Assembly: GCA_963277665.1 (NCBI GenBank)
Contig: OY728119.1
Location: forward strand, 320,188,206-320,252,205
DNA length: 64,000 nt
Origin: Viscum album
Lineage: Eukaryota; Streptophyta; Magnoliopsida; Santalales; Viscaceae
Reading direction: 5' to 3'
In this document: positions 37,368 through 49,005 of the stretch, in pieces
Layout: every line of letters starts with the position of its first letter
How positions within the stretch are numbered: the stretch's first letter is position 1
The notes under the pieces: model-generated
Told to the model about the DNA's origin: nothing
What the model saw: only the letters and a program-made list of their open reading frames with translations
Databases searched by the model: none
Translations under genes and position numbers: made by a program

Positions 37368-37742
37368 TGTAACATCCCCAAAATGATAAAGGGTTAAATG
37401 ACTAAATGATATGACTCATGTCAACAAGGTGCACCATCCTTTTTGGGAACCTGCCTGATTAGAACTCCACAGTTAAGCGTGCTTGGCCTGGAGTAGTGAT
37501 CAGGATGGGTAACCTCTTGGGAAGTTTCCCAAGATGTGTGCAAGTGGGGACAAAGCATACTGGAAACGAAATGTGTTGGCCTGTGGGGACTGTCATTAGT
37601 CAGATGACCCGTTCAGGCATGTGGGTGGACCCTGGGGTGGGCCCCACATGTCTGCGGGGGCAACTGGTGGTACCTAGTGAGCCAAGACCCGACGACCTTG
37701 TTAAGGCGGGGTGTCTGTGCAGTCACAGGGGCCCTGTTGTCA
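37368..37742 (+). repeat. Cassandra 3' LTR (copy 1)
   Basis: 375 bases, collinear with 36884-37260. Its 5S core is at 37456-37525 and its C box has two changes (GGGTAACCTCTTGGG). It ends seven bases before the LARD starts. Confidence 0.9.
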
Positions 37743-38214
37743 TATTAATTGTCACACCCCGATCTTTTAAATTTTTTTCATTTTACAATTTCATGTCATC
37801 GATTAGCCTCGTCAAGGTGCGGGTTGAGTGCGTCTTAATTTTTTTTTTTTACATTTGATGTTTTTGGTGGGTTTTGGACTGATGCATAGACACCACAAGG
37901 TGTAGTTGTCCTGGATACCCTTGCGGTTAAACATTACATAAAATAATAAAACATTATGAAAATGAAATAAAATAAATGATTATGATATAATAATAATAAC
38001 ATTTTTGTGTATATGAAAATGTTTTTTTAAATTAAATTTTTTAATGATCTTATTATCAATAAATTGTTATAAATATAATTATTATTTGGTTGTTATTAAT
38101 TTTTTATTATTATTTCAAAGAAAATAAATAACATTATGATTATCATTATCACTATAATTATTAACTTTTTTATGTGTTATTTATAATCTTATTTTAATTT
38201 TTTAAGGGGGTTTT

Positions 38215-38810
38215 GTCCCTCCTTATTTTATTCTCCACACCACACTCACACCACTATCTCCCCATAAAACCCCGCACGCATACCCACTCCCCTTCTCTCA
38301 CGCCACCCCCTTTTTGTTTTATTATGTCTTCCCTCTCTCCGATCTCCGAATCTTCTTTTATTTATTGTTTTTAATCTCACCATTATCCCCCTCTCTCCTC
38401 ATTTATTCCTTTTATTTTATTCCTCCCTCCACTCATACCTCTCTCCAATCACCCATCATCCCTTATCTCTCACGCATCACCCCATCTCTCCTCATTTATT
38501 CCCTTTTCTTTTTATTCCTCCCTCCACTCACCCCTCTCCAATCACAACCCTTTTTACCTTTATCCATCACGAACCTCCTTGTCCCATAATTCATTCATTT
38601 ATTTATTTTTATCTCCTACTATCCACTCACCAATACCCGCTTCCCCCATTATTTATATTCATTTTTTTTCTTTATCTCTCACACACCACCCAACTCTCCC
38701 CTTACACTCTCTCTCCCCGATTTTCCCTCACACAAACCTCGTCCCCTTACACTCTCAAGAACGCCCTCCTCCCCTTCGGCGATTCTTCCGGTGGCTGCTC
38801 CTCCCTCTGG
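38215..38810 (+). promoter_or_regulatory. CT-rich leader region of the LARD LTR
   Basis: About 600 bases with strong C/T bias on the plus strand (CTCTCTCC, CCTCCCTCCACTC and similar). It is conserved in all four LARD LTRs in the window and leads into the splice-donor-like site. Plant core promoters and leaders often carry such pyrimidine patches. It explains the Ser/Pro/Leu-rich frames here, which I do not regard as genes. Confidence 0.45.
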
Positions 38811-38814
38811 CGCG

Positions 38815-38939
38815 GTAAGTTATCTTTCCCTTTCTCTCCTCTCAATCTATTTTTTTCTGGGGTTTTCATGTGGGGTTTATTTTTGGCTTAACCCTAAATG
38901 TTAGGGTTAATGTGTATCTCGGATTTTCTTTGGTTTTAG
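38815..38939 (+). other. candidate 125-bp intron in LARD LTR leader
   Basis: CGCG|GTAAGT opens at 38815 and a pyrimidine-rich stretch ends TTTGGTTTTAG|GG at 38939. The 3' LTR keeps both sites (44255-44378, 124 bp). Upstream is a GC-rich, exon-like stretch with TTCGGCGATTCTTC. Inside lies a perfect 10-bp palindrome of telo-box type, TTAACCCTAA...TTAGGGTTAA (38888-38910). Confidence 0.45.
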
Positions 38940-40398
38940 GGTGTGCGTTTTGTCCGTGGGGCGTTGTTCTCCTTTCTGTTGAAGTTTCATTCCAATCGTA
39001 TGAGCCTTCGGTAGGTGTTTCCAAGTTTTTCTTTCTTAAAGTCTTTCCCTTGATGCTAGCCATTTTAAATAAATTTATAAAATAGTTTCGCAGCTCTATG
39101 TCACCCTTAATTAAATTATTTTTGCAATTTAGAATTTATTTGATTTGTTAAAAATAGGGTTTAAATGAGTTTTAGTGTAAATTGTATTGCTTTAACATAT
39201 CTAGAAAGTTTTTTTATTGTTTATGTTTGTTTAAGACTGAATTGACCCCTTATGAAATGTATCACCATTGTTATGTTGCAACGACATTTTGTTTATTAGT
39301 AATGAACTTGGCTTGGTTGTGTCATGACTTATTAATCATGTTAAAACACTTTTGTAATGGCTTAATGAATTCAATGTCTTATTTGGTGTTTCATTAAAAT
39401 AATGTGGGTAAGTGGTGGTTTTTGAGGCAAGACTTTATAATGTTTTCTTGGTGTGCATTTAATTTCCAAAAAAGATTTCGGGTGTGTATGGTTTGATGTT
39501 GGTATAACATACTAAATGTGTTAAAATATGTTGGAAAGGTTTTAATGTTTTTTTATTGTTTTATGATCTATAAATAAAGTAGGTGGCCATTTAGGGTTTT
39601 AAGGTAATTGGTGTTTTCTTGGAAGTTTATTTTTCTAAATGGATTTTAGTTTTCAAATAAAGTTGTCCCTCCCATGAATGGTTCCTAAAGAGTATTTTAA
39701 ATGTGGTTTTGTAAATTGTTACTTTATGTATTTTGGAAATCATGGTTTATAATGTGTTCTTTAAGGTTTGACCATTCATTTTAAAACATGTTTTGGTGTG
39801 GGTCAGAAAAGGGTAAAAGAATGTTTGATAATTGTGAAGTGTTTGAATGTGTGTTTGGAACTTAAGGGCTCCTTGGTTTTGTAAATGTAAGACTGTTGTT
39901 TGCAAGATATTTTTAATAAATGTGTGTTATCGATTTGAAATCGTAAATGTTTTTCTGAAATGTTTTAAAGTTTACATGTTATAGCAGCCCAGTTGGCACT
40001 TTCTTGAATGTGAATGATTGAACACATATATGAGGCGCTCCTGTCTAGTGTAACCCTTTATGGGTGAACTTATAGGAAGCGTCTGTGTTTGAGGAAGGCA
40101 AGTGCGGTGAGATGAGTCATGCGTGCGAGGGCCTTCCTACCTACACAGTATAATTATAACCACCATGGGTTCCTGGGCGTCTTATAGATTACCGAGTAAC
40201 GGTTTCTCACCAGCCCCGATTAGACGGGTCGGTGCCCCCTAGTAGATAGAGAGGCTAGGCGGGATTTGCCGCTGATTTTGTCGTGAGGGCTATCAGTGGG
40301 TTATAGTCTATGGGGCTTCACCATATGCCGGTAGGTGGTTCCGAACCGAGTGTGTCCTGGGGTTGTCTAGGGATGTTCAGGATCACCCATGGCTAAAA

Positions 40399-40530
40399 CT
40401 TGTATTGCTTGTTTATTTTATGCTACATTGGTTTATATACAGCTTGTATTGCTTGTTTCTTTTCTGCTATATTGGTTTATATACAGCTTGTATTGCTTGT
40501 TTGTTTTCTGATACACTAGTCTATTTTCAT
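40399..40530. repeat. 44-bp minisatellite, 3 units (LARD 5' LTR, copy 1)
   Basis: Unit CTTGTATTGCTTGTTTATTT followed by a 24-base part ending TTTATATACAG. The 3' LTR has 5 units, which explains most of the length difference between the two LTRs. Since 44 is not a multiple of 3, the frames across it rotate and give repeated Cys/Leu/Tyr peptides that are not real proteins. Confidence 0.92.
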
Positions 40531-41199
40531 CTTGTATTGTTTACCTGTCTCCCTTTTTCACATCTCTAATATTACTAGTTTGGTTTTGTTTATAAAATGG
40601 TAAACTATTTTTGAAATAATATATGTAGTGGGTTAGTTCTCATAGTGGGAATGATGTGTTATTTTGTTTAAATGAGAAAACCTTATTTTTATAATTGTAT
40701 TTCCAAACTCGTGTTATCGGACAACTTTGGGTAAGAAAACACTTGGATTCAGTGGTTTACTTTTGGCATCCCTACTGAGCATTTTTGTGCTCACGCCTAT
40801 CCTTTATCATTTCAGTTGAAGGTTCAGCTGTTGTTTAGGATTTTTCTTAGTGTCTTCTCATGTGGGAGATGTTTTGGGCTTTTGGTTGGAGGTGACCAAT
40901 GGGTCACACGGAGATCGTTGTAGCGGGGTCTTCTTTTTGGTTTTGTTCCTTTTAGTGATACTTTGTAACTGGATCGGTTCTTTGTTTACTTAAGTTTCAG
41001 TTGTTGCCTTGCTGCATGCTCTGTTTGTTATTTTTTTAGTCATGGTTTTATCTCTTGGGCGTAAATCGTTCCCTCTTGTGTACTTTGATGCCCGGTACTA
41101 GTTGCCAGCCCGTGGGGATCGGGAACAGCCCTCGGGACATGTCGTAGACTGGCTCGGGTGACCAGTTCAGGGCCGACTCAGGGTTAGTTCGTGAAAAAA

Positions 41200-41212
41200 T
41201 GGTATCAGAGCA
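41200..41212 (+). other. LARD primer binding site (copy 1)
   Basis: TGGTATCAGAGCA, complementary to initiator-Met tRNA, three bases after the LTR end. Confidence 0.92.
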
Positions 41213-42121
41213 GGTTCTTGTTATTTGGGGTGTTTGGTACAAGGAGATTAGGACTGTCGGGACTCGATAGGTAGGTGCGGGAAGGGCGTCATGAACCCTT
41301 ACTCGTTCTGAACCTTGAATTGCCAGGTGTAGTCTGGGATTTGAGTCTTGTTTCTTTGTTTTTGGATTGAGGGATGACAACGGAGGCAAGACAGTGTCAT
41401 TTCGTGACCTCACATGGAGTAGTGACCCATGTGGAGTCCGAGTTCATGGCTTAAGTTCCTCCTAGTTGTTGACACCCACTTGGGGCGTGGCGCACTACCA
41501 TGTCACTGGGTTAGGTGTAACTTCTAGTTCCTCATTCTGATGGTTCTTTTCAAGTTGTACTCGATTTCATTTTGGTTGGTGAAAGCGTTCTTTTGGAAAT
41601 GGAAGTGGAATTTTTTTAAATGTAAATGTTTTCTCTAAAATATTTTTTAAATTGGTAACGGGAATTTTAAAATTGGAATCATTTTAGTAAATGCTTTGGT
41701 TTCGATGAGGAAAGGATTTTGCCCTTGGTACTCTTTATGGAAGATTACATGTGTGTGGGTGTGTACGGTAAGTGTGTGGGAGAACTTGTTTATGGATGAT
41801 ATGGATGGAAATGGATGGACACACATGGGATGGTCTATAGGATACCTTGGGTGCATTTTAATAAATATAAAGGTTTTGGAAATTTGTTTTTTCCTTGAGT
41901 GGATTTTTGGCTTGTGAAAATTGGTTTTGGCATTTTAAAAATGATCGTGGGATAAGACAGTTCTAAAATTTAAATGAAAATGGAGGTTTTTGAAGAGGGT
42001 TTTGGTTGTGTTTATATTTGATTGGCTTCTGGTCCAGTTTTCATGGATTGGGGTGTATTTTTTTTTTTGTGTTTTGGCTTGAGGAAAGATTTTGTTTTGT
42101 GTCTCTTGTGTTGTTTAGAGT

Positions 42122-42629
42122 ATGCTGCCCAGAAAGGTCCCTAGTGTTGCCGATGAGTCATGTCCTAGTTTCGGTTCTTTTAAGTGTCATCACCCTTTGA
42201 GGTGTTGGAGGTCTGGTAGAGGTGGGGAAATGACTTGAGGGAAGTGGAGTGTGTATTTGGGTGTTTGGGAACTCCCTAGGTTGTTAAGGTTCATGTCGTT
42301 TCGGGTTTGTTTAAGGGTTAAGTTTGGGACTAGTAGTGGAGGTTGGTTGTCTTATCGCTGTTGGAGTTTGGGGAGTAGTTGGTCATTTCTTTTTTTTAAG
42401 GCTTTCTATCTGGTGAGGAGTGCGTGCATGTGGAACCTTCCCTAAGAGGTTATCTTCGTTGTTCCTGACACCTAGTTCGTCAGGATTCCTTCAGGCGTGT
42501 CATCAATATAGCTGGTTCGGGCATTCCAAGCCATCAGGATGCATCCTTCCTAATTCTTGTCATCGCTGTGGTCATTCGGGTAATTGGGGGATGTTCTGTG
42601 GGAAGTTTCATTTGAGGAAGGAGTTCTGA
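42122..42629 (+). pseudogene. gag remnant of the LARD: start region and damaged zinc knuckle
   Basis: An ATG at 42122 opens MLPRKVPSVADE, like the basic start of gypsy gag proteins, and stops within about 40 codons. The frame 42420-42629 ends with CHRCGHSGNWGMFCGK; 42558-42599 has exact CX2CX4-X4C spacing but Asn where His should be. The capsid region between the two is absent or unrecognisable. The remnant shows descent from an autonomous gag-bearing gypsy element. Confidence 0.65.
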
Positions 42630-43161
42630 TTGGGGGATTCTTGTGTCTGACTATGAGGCATAAGATGCTTCAGCCATCAGATCCCCAACCTCAGGTCTCG
42701 GGTTGAAGCTCGCGCATAGTCAGCGTGTCAGAGGCATTTAAGACCTTTGCTTGGTTCATTATCTTTCGTCTTAAAATAGAGACATTCAAGGTTCCCATGT
42801 TCTTTTTTTTCCTTCTATGGAAATTTCATCTTTTGTGGTGAATGTGTGATGAACTTATCATTTCGTGATCATGGTAGTTGTGTTCTTCTGAATGTGACCT
42901 CTAGAATCGTTATTTTTTCTTAATAGTGTTTTGGACCTTGCGTGGGTTGGTCTTTATGTTAGGGGAATTATTGTGGTGGGGAGAACCCACTTGTGTTCTC
43001 CCTTTATTTTATGCTCTTGTTTCTCTTTGAGTCGGTAAGGTGCAACTTGTAGAGGGAATATTCAGCTCGATGATCAATTTTTTTCCAACAGTTTTGATTG
43101 AGCATTGACTTGAGTTTTGGTTTTTTTTCAGCTGGGTGACTTTCTGGGGGCAGAACGTTTT

Positions 43162-43174
43162 GTGGTGGGGAGAA
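43162..43174 (+). other. LARD polypurine tract (copy 1)
   Basis: GTGGTGGGGAGAA ends one base before the TGTCACACC terminus of the 3' LTR. A near copy at 42972-42986 (TGTGGTGGGGAGAAC) may be a second, internal tract. Confidence 0.88.
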
Positions 43175-43175
43175 T

Positions 43176-46100
43176 TGTCACACCCCGATCTTTTAAATTA
43201 TTTTTATTTTACAATTTCATGTCTTCGATTAGCCTCATCACGGTGCGGGTTGAGTGCGTGTATAATTTTTTTTTGACATTTGATGTTTTTGGTGGGTTTT
43301 GGACCGATGCACGGAAACCGCAAGGTTGGCTGTATCCGTGTAGTTGGCCCGGATACACTTGCAGTTACACATTACATAAAATAATAAAACATTATGAAAA
43401 TGAAATAAAATAAATGTTTAAGATATAATAATAATAACATTTTTGTGTATATGAAAATGTTTTTTTTAATTTAAATTGTTAATGATCTTATTATCAATAA
43501 ATTGTTATAAATATAATTATTATTTGGTTATTATTATTATTTTTTATTATTTCAAATAAAATAAATAACATTATGATTATCATTATCACTATAATTATTA
43601 ATATTTTTTTATGTGTTATTTATAATCTTATTTTAAATTTTTAAGGGGTTTTTGTCCCTCCTTATTTTATTCTCCAAACCACACTCACAGCACTATCTCC
43701 CCATAAAACCCCCCACGCATACCCACTCCCATTCTCTCACGCCACCCCCTTTTGGTTTTTTTATGTCTTCCCTCTCTCCAATATCCAAATATTCTTTTAT
43801 TTATTGTTTTTAATCTCACCATTATCCCCCTCTCTCCTCATTTATTCCTATTATTTTATTCCTCCCTCCACTCATACCTCTCTCCAATCACCCATCCTCC
43901 CTGATCTCTCACGCATCACCCCATCTCTCCTCATTTATTCCCTTTTCTTTTTATTCCTCCCACCACTCACACCTCTCCGATCACACCCCTTTTTACCTTT
44001 ATCCATCACGCACCTCCTTGAACCCATAATTCATTCATTTATTTATTTTTATCTCCCACTATCCACTCACCAATACCCGCTTCCCCCATTATTTATATTC
44101 ATTTGTTTTCTTTATCTCTCACACACCACCCAACTCTCCCCTTACAATCTCTCTCCCCGATTTTCCCTCACACAAACCTCTTCCCCTTACAGTCTCAAGA
44201 ATGCCCTCCTCCCCTTCGGCGATTCTTCTGGCGCCTGCTCCTCCCTCCGGCGCGGTAAGTTCTATTTCCCTTTCTCTCCTCTCAATCTTTTTTTTCTGGG
44301 GTTTTCATTTGGGGATTATTTTTGGCCGAACACTAAATTTTAGGGTTAATATGTATCTCGGATTTGCTTTGGTTTTAGGGTGTGCGTTTTGTCCATGGGG
44401 CGTTGTTCTCCTTTCTGTTGAAGTTTCATTCCAATCGCATGAGCCTTCGGTAGGTGTTTCCAAGTTTTTCTTTCATAAAGTCTTTCCCTTGATGCTTTCC
44501 ATTTTAAATAAATTTATAAAATAGTTTCGCAGCTCTATGTCACCCTTAATTAAATTATTATAGCAATTTAGAATTTATTTGATTTGTTAAAAATAGATTT
44601 TAAATGAGTTTTAGTGTAAATTGTATACCTATATGATATCTAGAAAGTTGTTTTTATTGTTTATGTCTGTTTAAGACAGAATTGACCCCTTATGAAATAT
44701 ATCACCGTTGTTATGTTGCAACGACATTTTTTTTATTACTAATGAACATGGCTTGGTTGTTTCATGACTTAATAATCATGTTAAAACACTTTTGTAAAGG
44801 TTTAATGAATTCAATGTCTTATTTGGTGTTTCTTTAAAATAATGTTGGTAAGTGGTGGTTTTTGAGGCAAGACATTATAATTTTTTCTTGGTGTGCATTT
44901 AATTTCCAAAAAGGATTTCGGGTGTGTATGGTTTGATGTTGGTATAACATACTAAATGTGTTAAAATGTTTTGGAAAGGTTTTAATGTTTTTTTTGTTTT
45001 ATGATCTATAAATAAAGTAGGTGTCCATTTAGGGTTTTAAGGTAATTAGTCTTTTCTTGGAAGTTTAGTTTTCTAAATGGATTTTAGTTTTCAAATAAAG
45101 TTGCCCCCCCATGAATGGTTTCTAAAGAGTATTTTAAATGTGGTTTTGTAAAGTGTTACTTTAATTATTATGGAAATCATGGTTTATAATGTGTTCTTTA
45201 AGGTTTGACCATTCATTTTAAAACATGTTTTGGTGTGGGTCAGAAAATGGTAAAAGCATGTTTGATAATTGTGAAGTGTTTGAATGTGTGATTAGAACTT
45301 AAGGGATCCTTGGTTTTGTAAATGTAAGAGTGGTGTTTGCATGATATTTTGAATATATGTGTGTTATCGATTTGAAATCGTAAACGTTTTTCTGAAATGT
45401 TTTAAATTTTACATGTTATAGCAGCCCAGTTGGCACTTTCTTGAATGTGAATGATTGAACACATATATGAGGCGCTCCTGTCTAGTGTAACCCTTTATGG
45501 GTGAACGTATAGGAAGCATCTGTTTTTGAGGAAGGAAAGTGCGGTGAGATGAGTCACGCGTGTGAGGGCCCTCCTACCTACACTATATATTTATAACCAC
45601 CATGGGTTCCTGGGCGTCTTATAGATTACCGAGTGACGGTTTCTCACCAGCCCCGACTAGACGTGTTGGTGCCCCCTAGTAGATAGAGAGGCTAGGCGGG
45701 ATTTTCCGCTGATTTTGTCGCGAGGTCGATCAGTGGGTTATAGTCTATGGGGCTTCACCATATGCCGACAGGTGGTTCCGAACCGAGTGCGTCCAAGGGT
45801 TTTCTAGGGATGTTCAGGATCGCCCATGGCTACAACTTGTATTGCTTGTTTATTTTCTTCTACATTGGTTTATATACAGCTTGTATTGCTTGTTTATTTT
45901 CTTCTATATTGGTTTATATAAAGCTTGTATTGCTTGTTTATTTTCTGATACATTGGTTTATATACAGCTTTTATTGCTTGTTTATTTTCTGTTATATTGG
46001 TTTATATACAGCTTGTATTGCTTGTTTGTTTTCTGATACACTAGTCTATTTTCAGCTTGTATTGTTTACCTGTATCCCTTTTTCACAGCTCTAATATTAC

Positions 46101-46721
46101 TAGTTTGGTTTTGTTTATAAAATGGTAAACTGTTTTTGAAATAATATATGGTGTGGGTTAGTTCTCATAGTGGGAATGATGAGTTATTTTGTTTAAATGA
46201 GAAAACCTTATTTTTATAATTGTATTTCCAAACTCGTGTCATCAGACAACTTTGCGTTAGAAAACACTTGGATTCAGTGGTTTGATTTTGGCATCCCTAC
46301 TGAGCATTTTTGTGCTCACGCCTATCCTTTATCATTTCAGTTGAAGGTTCAGCTGTTGTTCATGCTTTTTCTTAGTGGCTGCTCATGTGGGAGAAGTTTT
46401 GGGCTTTTGGTTGGAGGTGACCAAGGGGTCACACGGAGATCGTTGTAGCGGGGTCTTCTTTCTGGTTTTGTTCCTTTTAGTGATACTTTGTATCTGGATC
46501 GGTTCATTGTTTACTTAAGTTTTAGTTGTCTCCTTGCTGCATGCTCTGTTTGTTATTTTTTTAGTCTTGGTTTTATCTCTTGGGCTTAAATCGTTCCCTC
46601 TTGTGTACTTTGATGCCCGGCACTAGTTGCTAGCCCGTGGGGATCGGGAACGCCCCTAGGGACATGTCGCGGAATGGCTCGGGTGACCAGTTCAGGGTCA
46701 ACTCAGGGTTGGTTCGTGACA
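43176..46721 (+). repeat. LARD 3' LTR (copy 1)
   Basis: 3546 bases, collinear with 37750-41196, with scattered substitutions and small indels. It is longer mainly through two extra 44-bp units (45836-46055). It retains the intact GTGACA end. Confidence 0.92.
45836..46055. repeat. 44-bp minisatellite, 5 units (LARD 3' LTR, copy 1)
   Basis: Same unit as 40399-40530, two units longer. Confidence 0.92.
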
Positions 46722-46884
46722 TATAGTGTTTCTTACTATGATATGAATTCATGGTCTCGCCACTATCATAACATTTCCTCTTGCTGATAGTTTATGGACT
46801 CTAGAATATGTGATGAATGGTTGAGGCATCATAACCCACTAGATTAGAGTAGTAATTTAACAGAATCTAGGTCGGTCTGTAGCA
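46722..46884 (+). repeat. host element LTR1, right end
   Basis: About 160 bases between the LARD and the host primer site, ending GTCTGTAGCA with the canonical CA. Together with 32950-36883 it makes the full LTR1. Confidence 0.6.
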
Positions 46885-46887
46885 AAG

Positions 46888-46900
46888 TGGTATCAAAGAT
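46888..46900 (+). other. host element primer binding site (copy 1)
   Basis: TGGTATCAAAGAT, one base off the initiator-Met site in its first eleven, three bases after a CA-ending LTR. Confidence 0.7.
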
Positions 46901-49005
46901 GTTCTTTTACAAGACTATAATATTTGGGATACGGTAGATAAAATTGTTATGATTTTGTTGGAACCTGTGATAAATATCAGAGTGGTGGGTCAAAAACACT
47001 TATTCCAGAAAAAATTCATGGTATCCAAGGTATGAGATTGTTGTTCTAATTTGTGATGTTAGAGTTTTATATGATTTTTTCCTTGATCGATGCACATTTT
47101 TTGGGGACGTTTTGATTTACTATGGATCTCTTGTTCATGGACCTTTTGCAAGTGGATAATGATTAATTTTTTAAATTTTTCAGTAAATGCAAGAGTTATC
47201 TCATGCATAATATTTGGAACATTGGATTAACATCATATAGGCCTTCTAGTGTTTGGTTTTATTGAATAAGGCCTATTGAGTTGGGCCTAATTACACATAT
47301 ATATTTACTTTTGATTGAAGGATATACATATCAATGTTTTCGAGTTTTTTTGTGAGGATGACAATTCAGTCCTCATGTATTGGTGGTGAAATGACACTAG
47401 TAGGTCAATATGAAAGTTTATTCCCTTTTGTTATACCATTTTGGGGTGGTGATTCTAAGGTCATGGTTTTCTAGTTGGATCACTAAGTACAATGTTAACA
47501 TGTACTAGGTCATTTCTCATGAACTAGATCTTTAGGGGTTATTACCATATGTAGATTCTAGAAGACTATTAGTTCAAACACTTATTCTATGTTGGCATCC
47601 TAACCTAGAGGGATCAGTTCTTTATGAGGATGCTCAATGAGGATCAGGACCTAATAGGTCGTGTTTTATTTTTTTACGAAAATTTTCACTATTATATTTA
47701 CCTTAATTATATAGTTTTGGTCTTTTGGTATTGGTGGTTAGACATTGTTACCCAATTGGGAGGCTTGTTCTATGAGACAATGTGGGAGAAAAGATTCCTT
47801 TAGTTTTGATTCAGACCCTTGTAGTTCGATTTCTGTTTGTTTAATGGAATCTTATGTGATAGTGTTTGATTCATGTTTTTTAATTCCTTTTGTGTTGATG
47901 AGTTTGTTTTTATGATTGTATTGATATTGAGGAATTGTAGGTGCTTGAGATTTTTGTTTAGGCATGTGAAAACATTCATCTTTTGGTAAGAAACTTGGGT
48001 GTTTGGGTATAGAGACTGACATTGAATGGAAGGGATCTTCAAGTTCCTAGCATGGTTTCCGTTTGTTTCTACTACTGCTAATGTAGTCTAAGTTTGACTA
48101 GATGCTTGTGAAAAAATGATGCTAGTTAAAGGATGGTCATATAGAAATTCATTGCACATATAAGTTGTCAGATATTGAAGAGGATTTCCAAAGTATATTC
48201 TAGCTTCATTAAAATGATATTCCATGTATCATGGAAATATTATCTTTATAATAGAAGTCTCATTGGAGTAAGAGTCGGTTGAGAGTGGTACACATTTGTC
48301 TCACGTGGTATTAGTTAAATCCTTAAAATATGAGTGATTGGGTTTGAGCCAAGGATTTATATTTCAAGACTTATCGTGCGATTGGATCCCCGAATAGATG
48401 TAGGATATTCCCTACATAGTAGAGGTGACATCATGGAAATTTGGATTACCGTGAGAAGGTTGACCGATGGATGAATCCTGGTCTAGTTTTGACAGGATGT
48501 GAGTGTGTCTTGGAAGGAGTTATACAAACCCTTTTTTTACAATCATAGTATACTCCTAGGAGATATGGGCATTCTCTATCTTGATTTAGTTTGAGTATGT
48601 TGAGGAAGATTAAGACCTACACTGAGCTCATTTTTCTTTCTAAAATTTCTTCCTTGGAGGAGAATGAAACATACTTGCATTATGATCAAGGAGTGGTGTA
48701 AGATATGCCATCTTGTGGGTAGTGAAACATTAGTAATTTTAGGGTGGATACCTTTATTTTTAGTTGAACTTTAGTGTTGGCAGGGGATTTTAATCTCCAA
48801 GATTGGTTTCAAGATGACGATATGTGTATTCCTATTGTGGGGAGTAACCAATTGGTTGTAGTTAAATGTATTCTATGTAAGAGATAGTTGTTGAATCGAT
48901 GAGCCCAATTGTGGTACAGTTCAGTCATCCTTGTAATGAAAAAGCTCAGGTTTAGATAATGAAATCTAGTATATTCACTAGGCTTATTAAGGAAGATAAG
49001 GTTTA

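Larger units (their letters stand above)
36884..37742 (+). mobile_element. Cassandra-type TRIM with 5S rRNA core in its LTRs
   Basis: Two direct repeats of about 375 bases (36884-37260 and 37368-37742), each TGTAACATCCCC...TCA, flank an interior of 107 bases that encodes nothing. A primer-site-like word TGGTATCATAG (37265) follows the first LTR and a run of 14 G (37350-37363) precedes the second. Both LTRs hold the 5S core. Flanks TATAA (36879-36883) and TATTA (37743-37747) may be a target duplication with one change. This combination defines the non-autonomous Cassandra family of vascular plants. Confidence 0.93.
37750..41196 (+). repeat. LARD 5' LTR (copy 1)
   Basis: 3447 bases. In order: TGTCACACCCCG terminus, AT-rich part, a pyrimidine-rich tract (38215-38810), a possible intron, a long T/G-rich part, a 44-bp minisatellite (3 units) and the CTCAGGGTT(A/G)GTTCGTGA end. 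Open frames of 60-120 codons inside it are low complexity or antisense. Confidence 0.92.
37750..46721 (+). mobile_element. LARD-like non-autonomous Ty3/gypsy derivative (copy 1)
   Basis: LTRs 37750-41196 and 43176-46721, with TGTCACACCCCG at the start and GTGACA at the end (mutated to GTGAAA in the 5' LTR). The interior is 1979 bases with a primer site TGGTATCAGAGC at 41200 and polypurine tract GTGGTGGGGAGAA just before the 3' LTR. Only a gag start and a damaged zinc knuckle remain; no protease, RT or integrase. Long LTRs with a short non-coding interior fit LARDs, moved by enzymes of a partner element. The flanking pentamers TTAAT and TATAG do not match, so no target duplication is shown. 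Confidence 0.88.

Noticed and set aside
38866..39085. 71-codon plus frame and 65-codon minus frame, conserved in the duplicate
   Set aside because: They overlap each other and the candidate intron and acceptor of the LARD LTR; conservation follows from the duplication.
40399..40530. CRISPR-like array
   Set aside because: The 44-bp units are contiguous without unique spacers and lie in a plant LTR.
41048..41413. 121-codon minus-strand frame, repeated at 56413-56778
   Set aside because: It crosses the LARD 5' LTR end and primer binding site in antisense; both copies exist only because of the 15-kb duplication.
42966..43175. A separate small element between the two GTGGTGGGGAGAA words
   Set aside because: No terminal repeats bracket the interval; more likely a duplicated or auxiliary polypurine tract of the LARD.
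43804..44343. 179-codon Ser/Pro/Leu-rich frame, repeated at 59168-59707
   Set aside because: It is the CT-rich leader of the LARD LTR. The 5' LTR versions break into shorter frames, so it is not conserved as a protein; repetition is due to the LTR and the duplication.
45747..46094. 115-codon frame with repeated LYCLF and IGLYTACIACLF peptides
   Set aside because: Produced by the 44-bp minisatellite, whose unit length rotates the reading frame.
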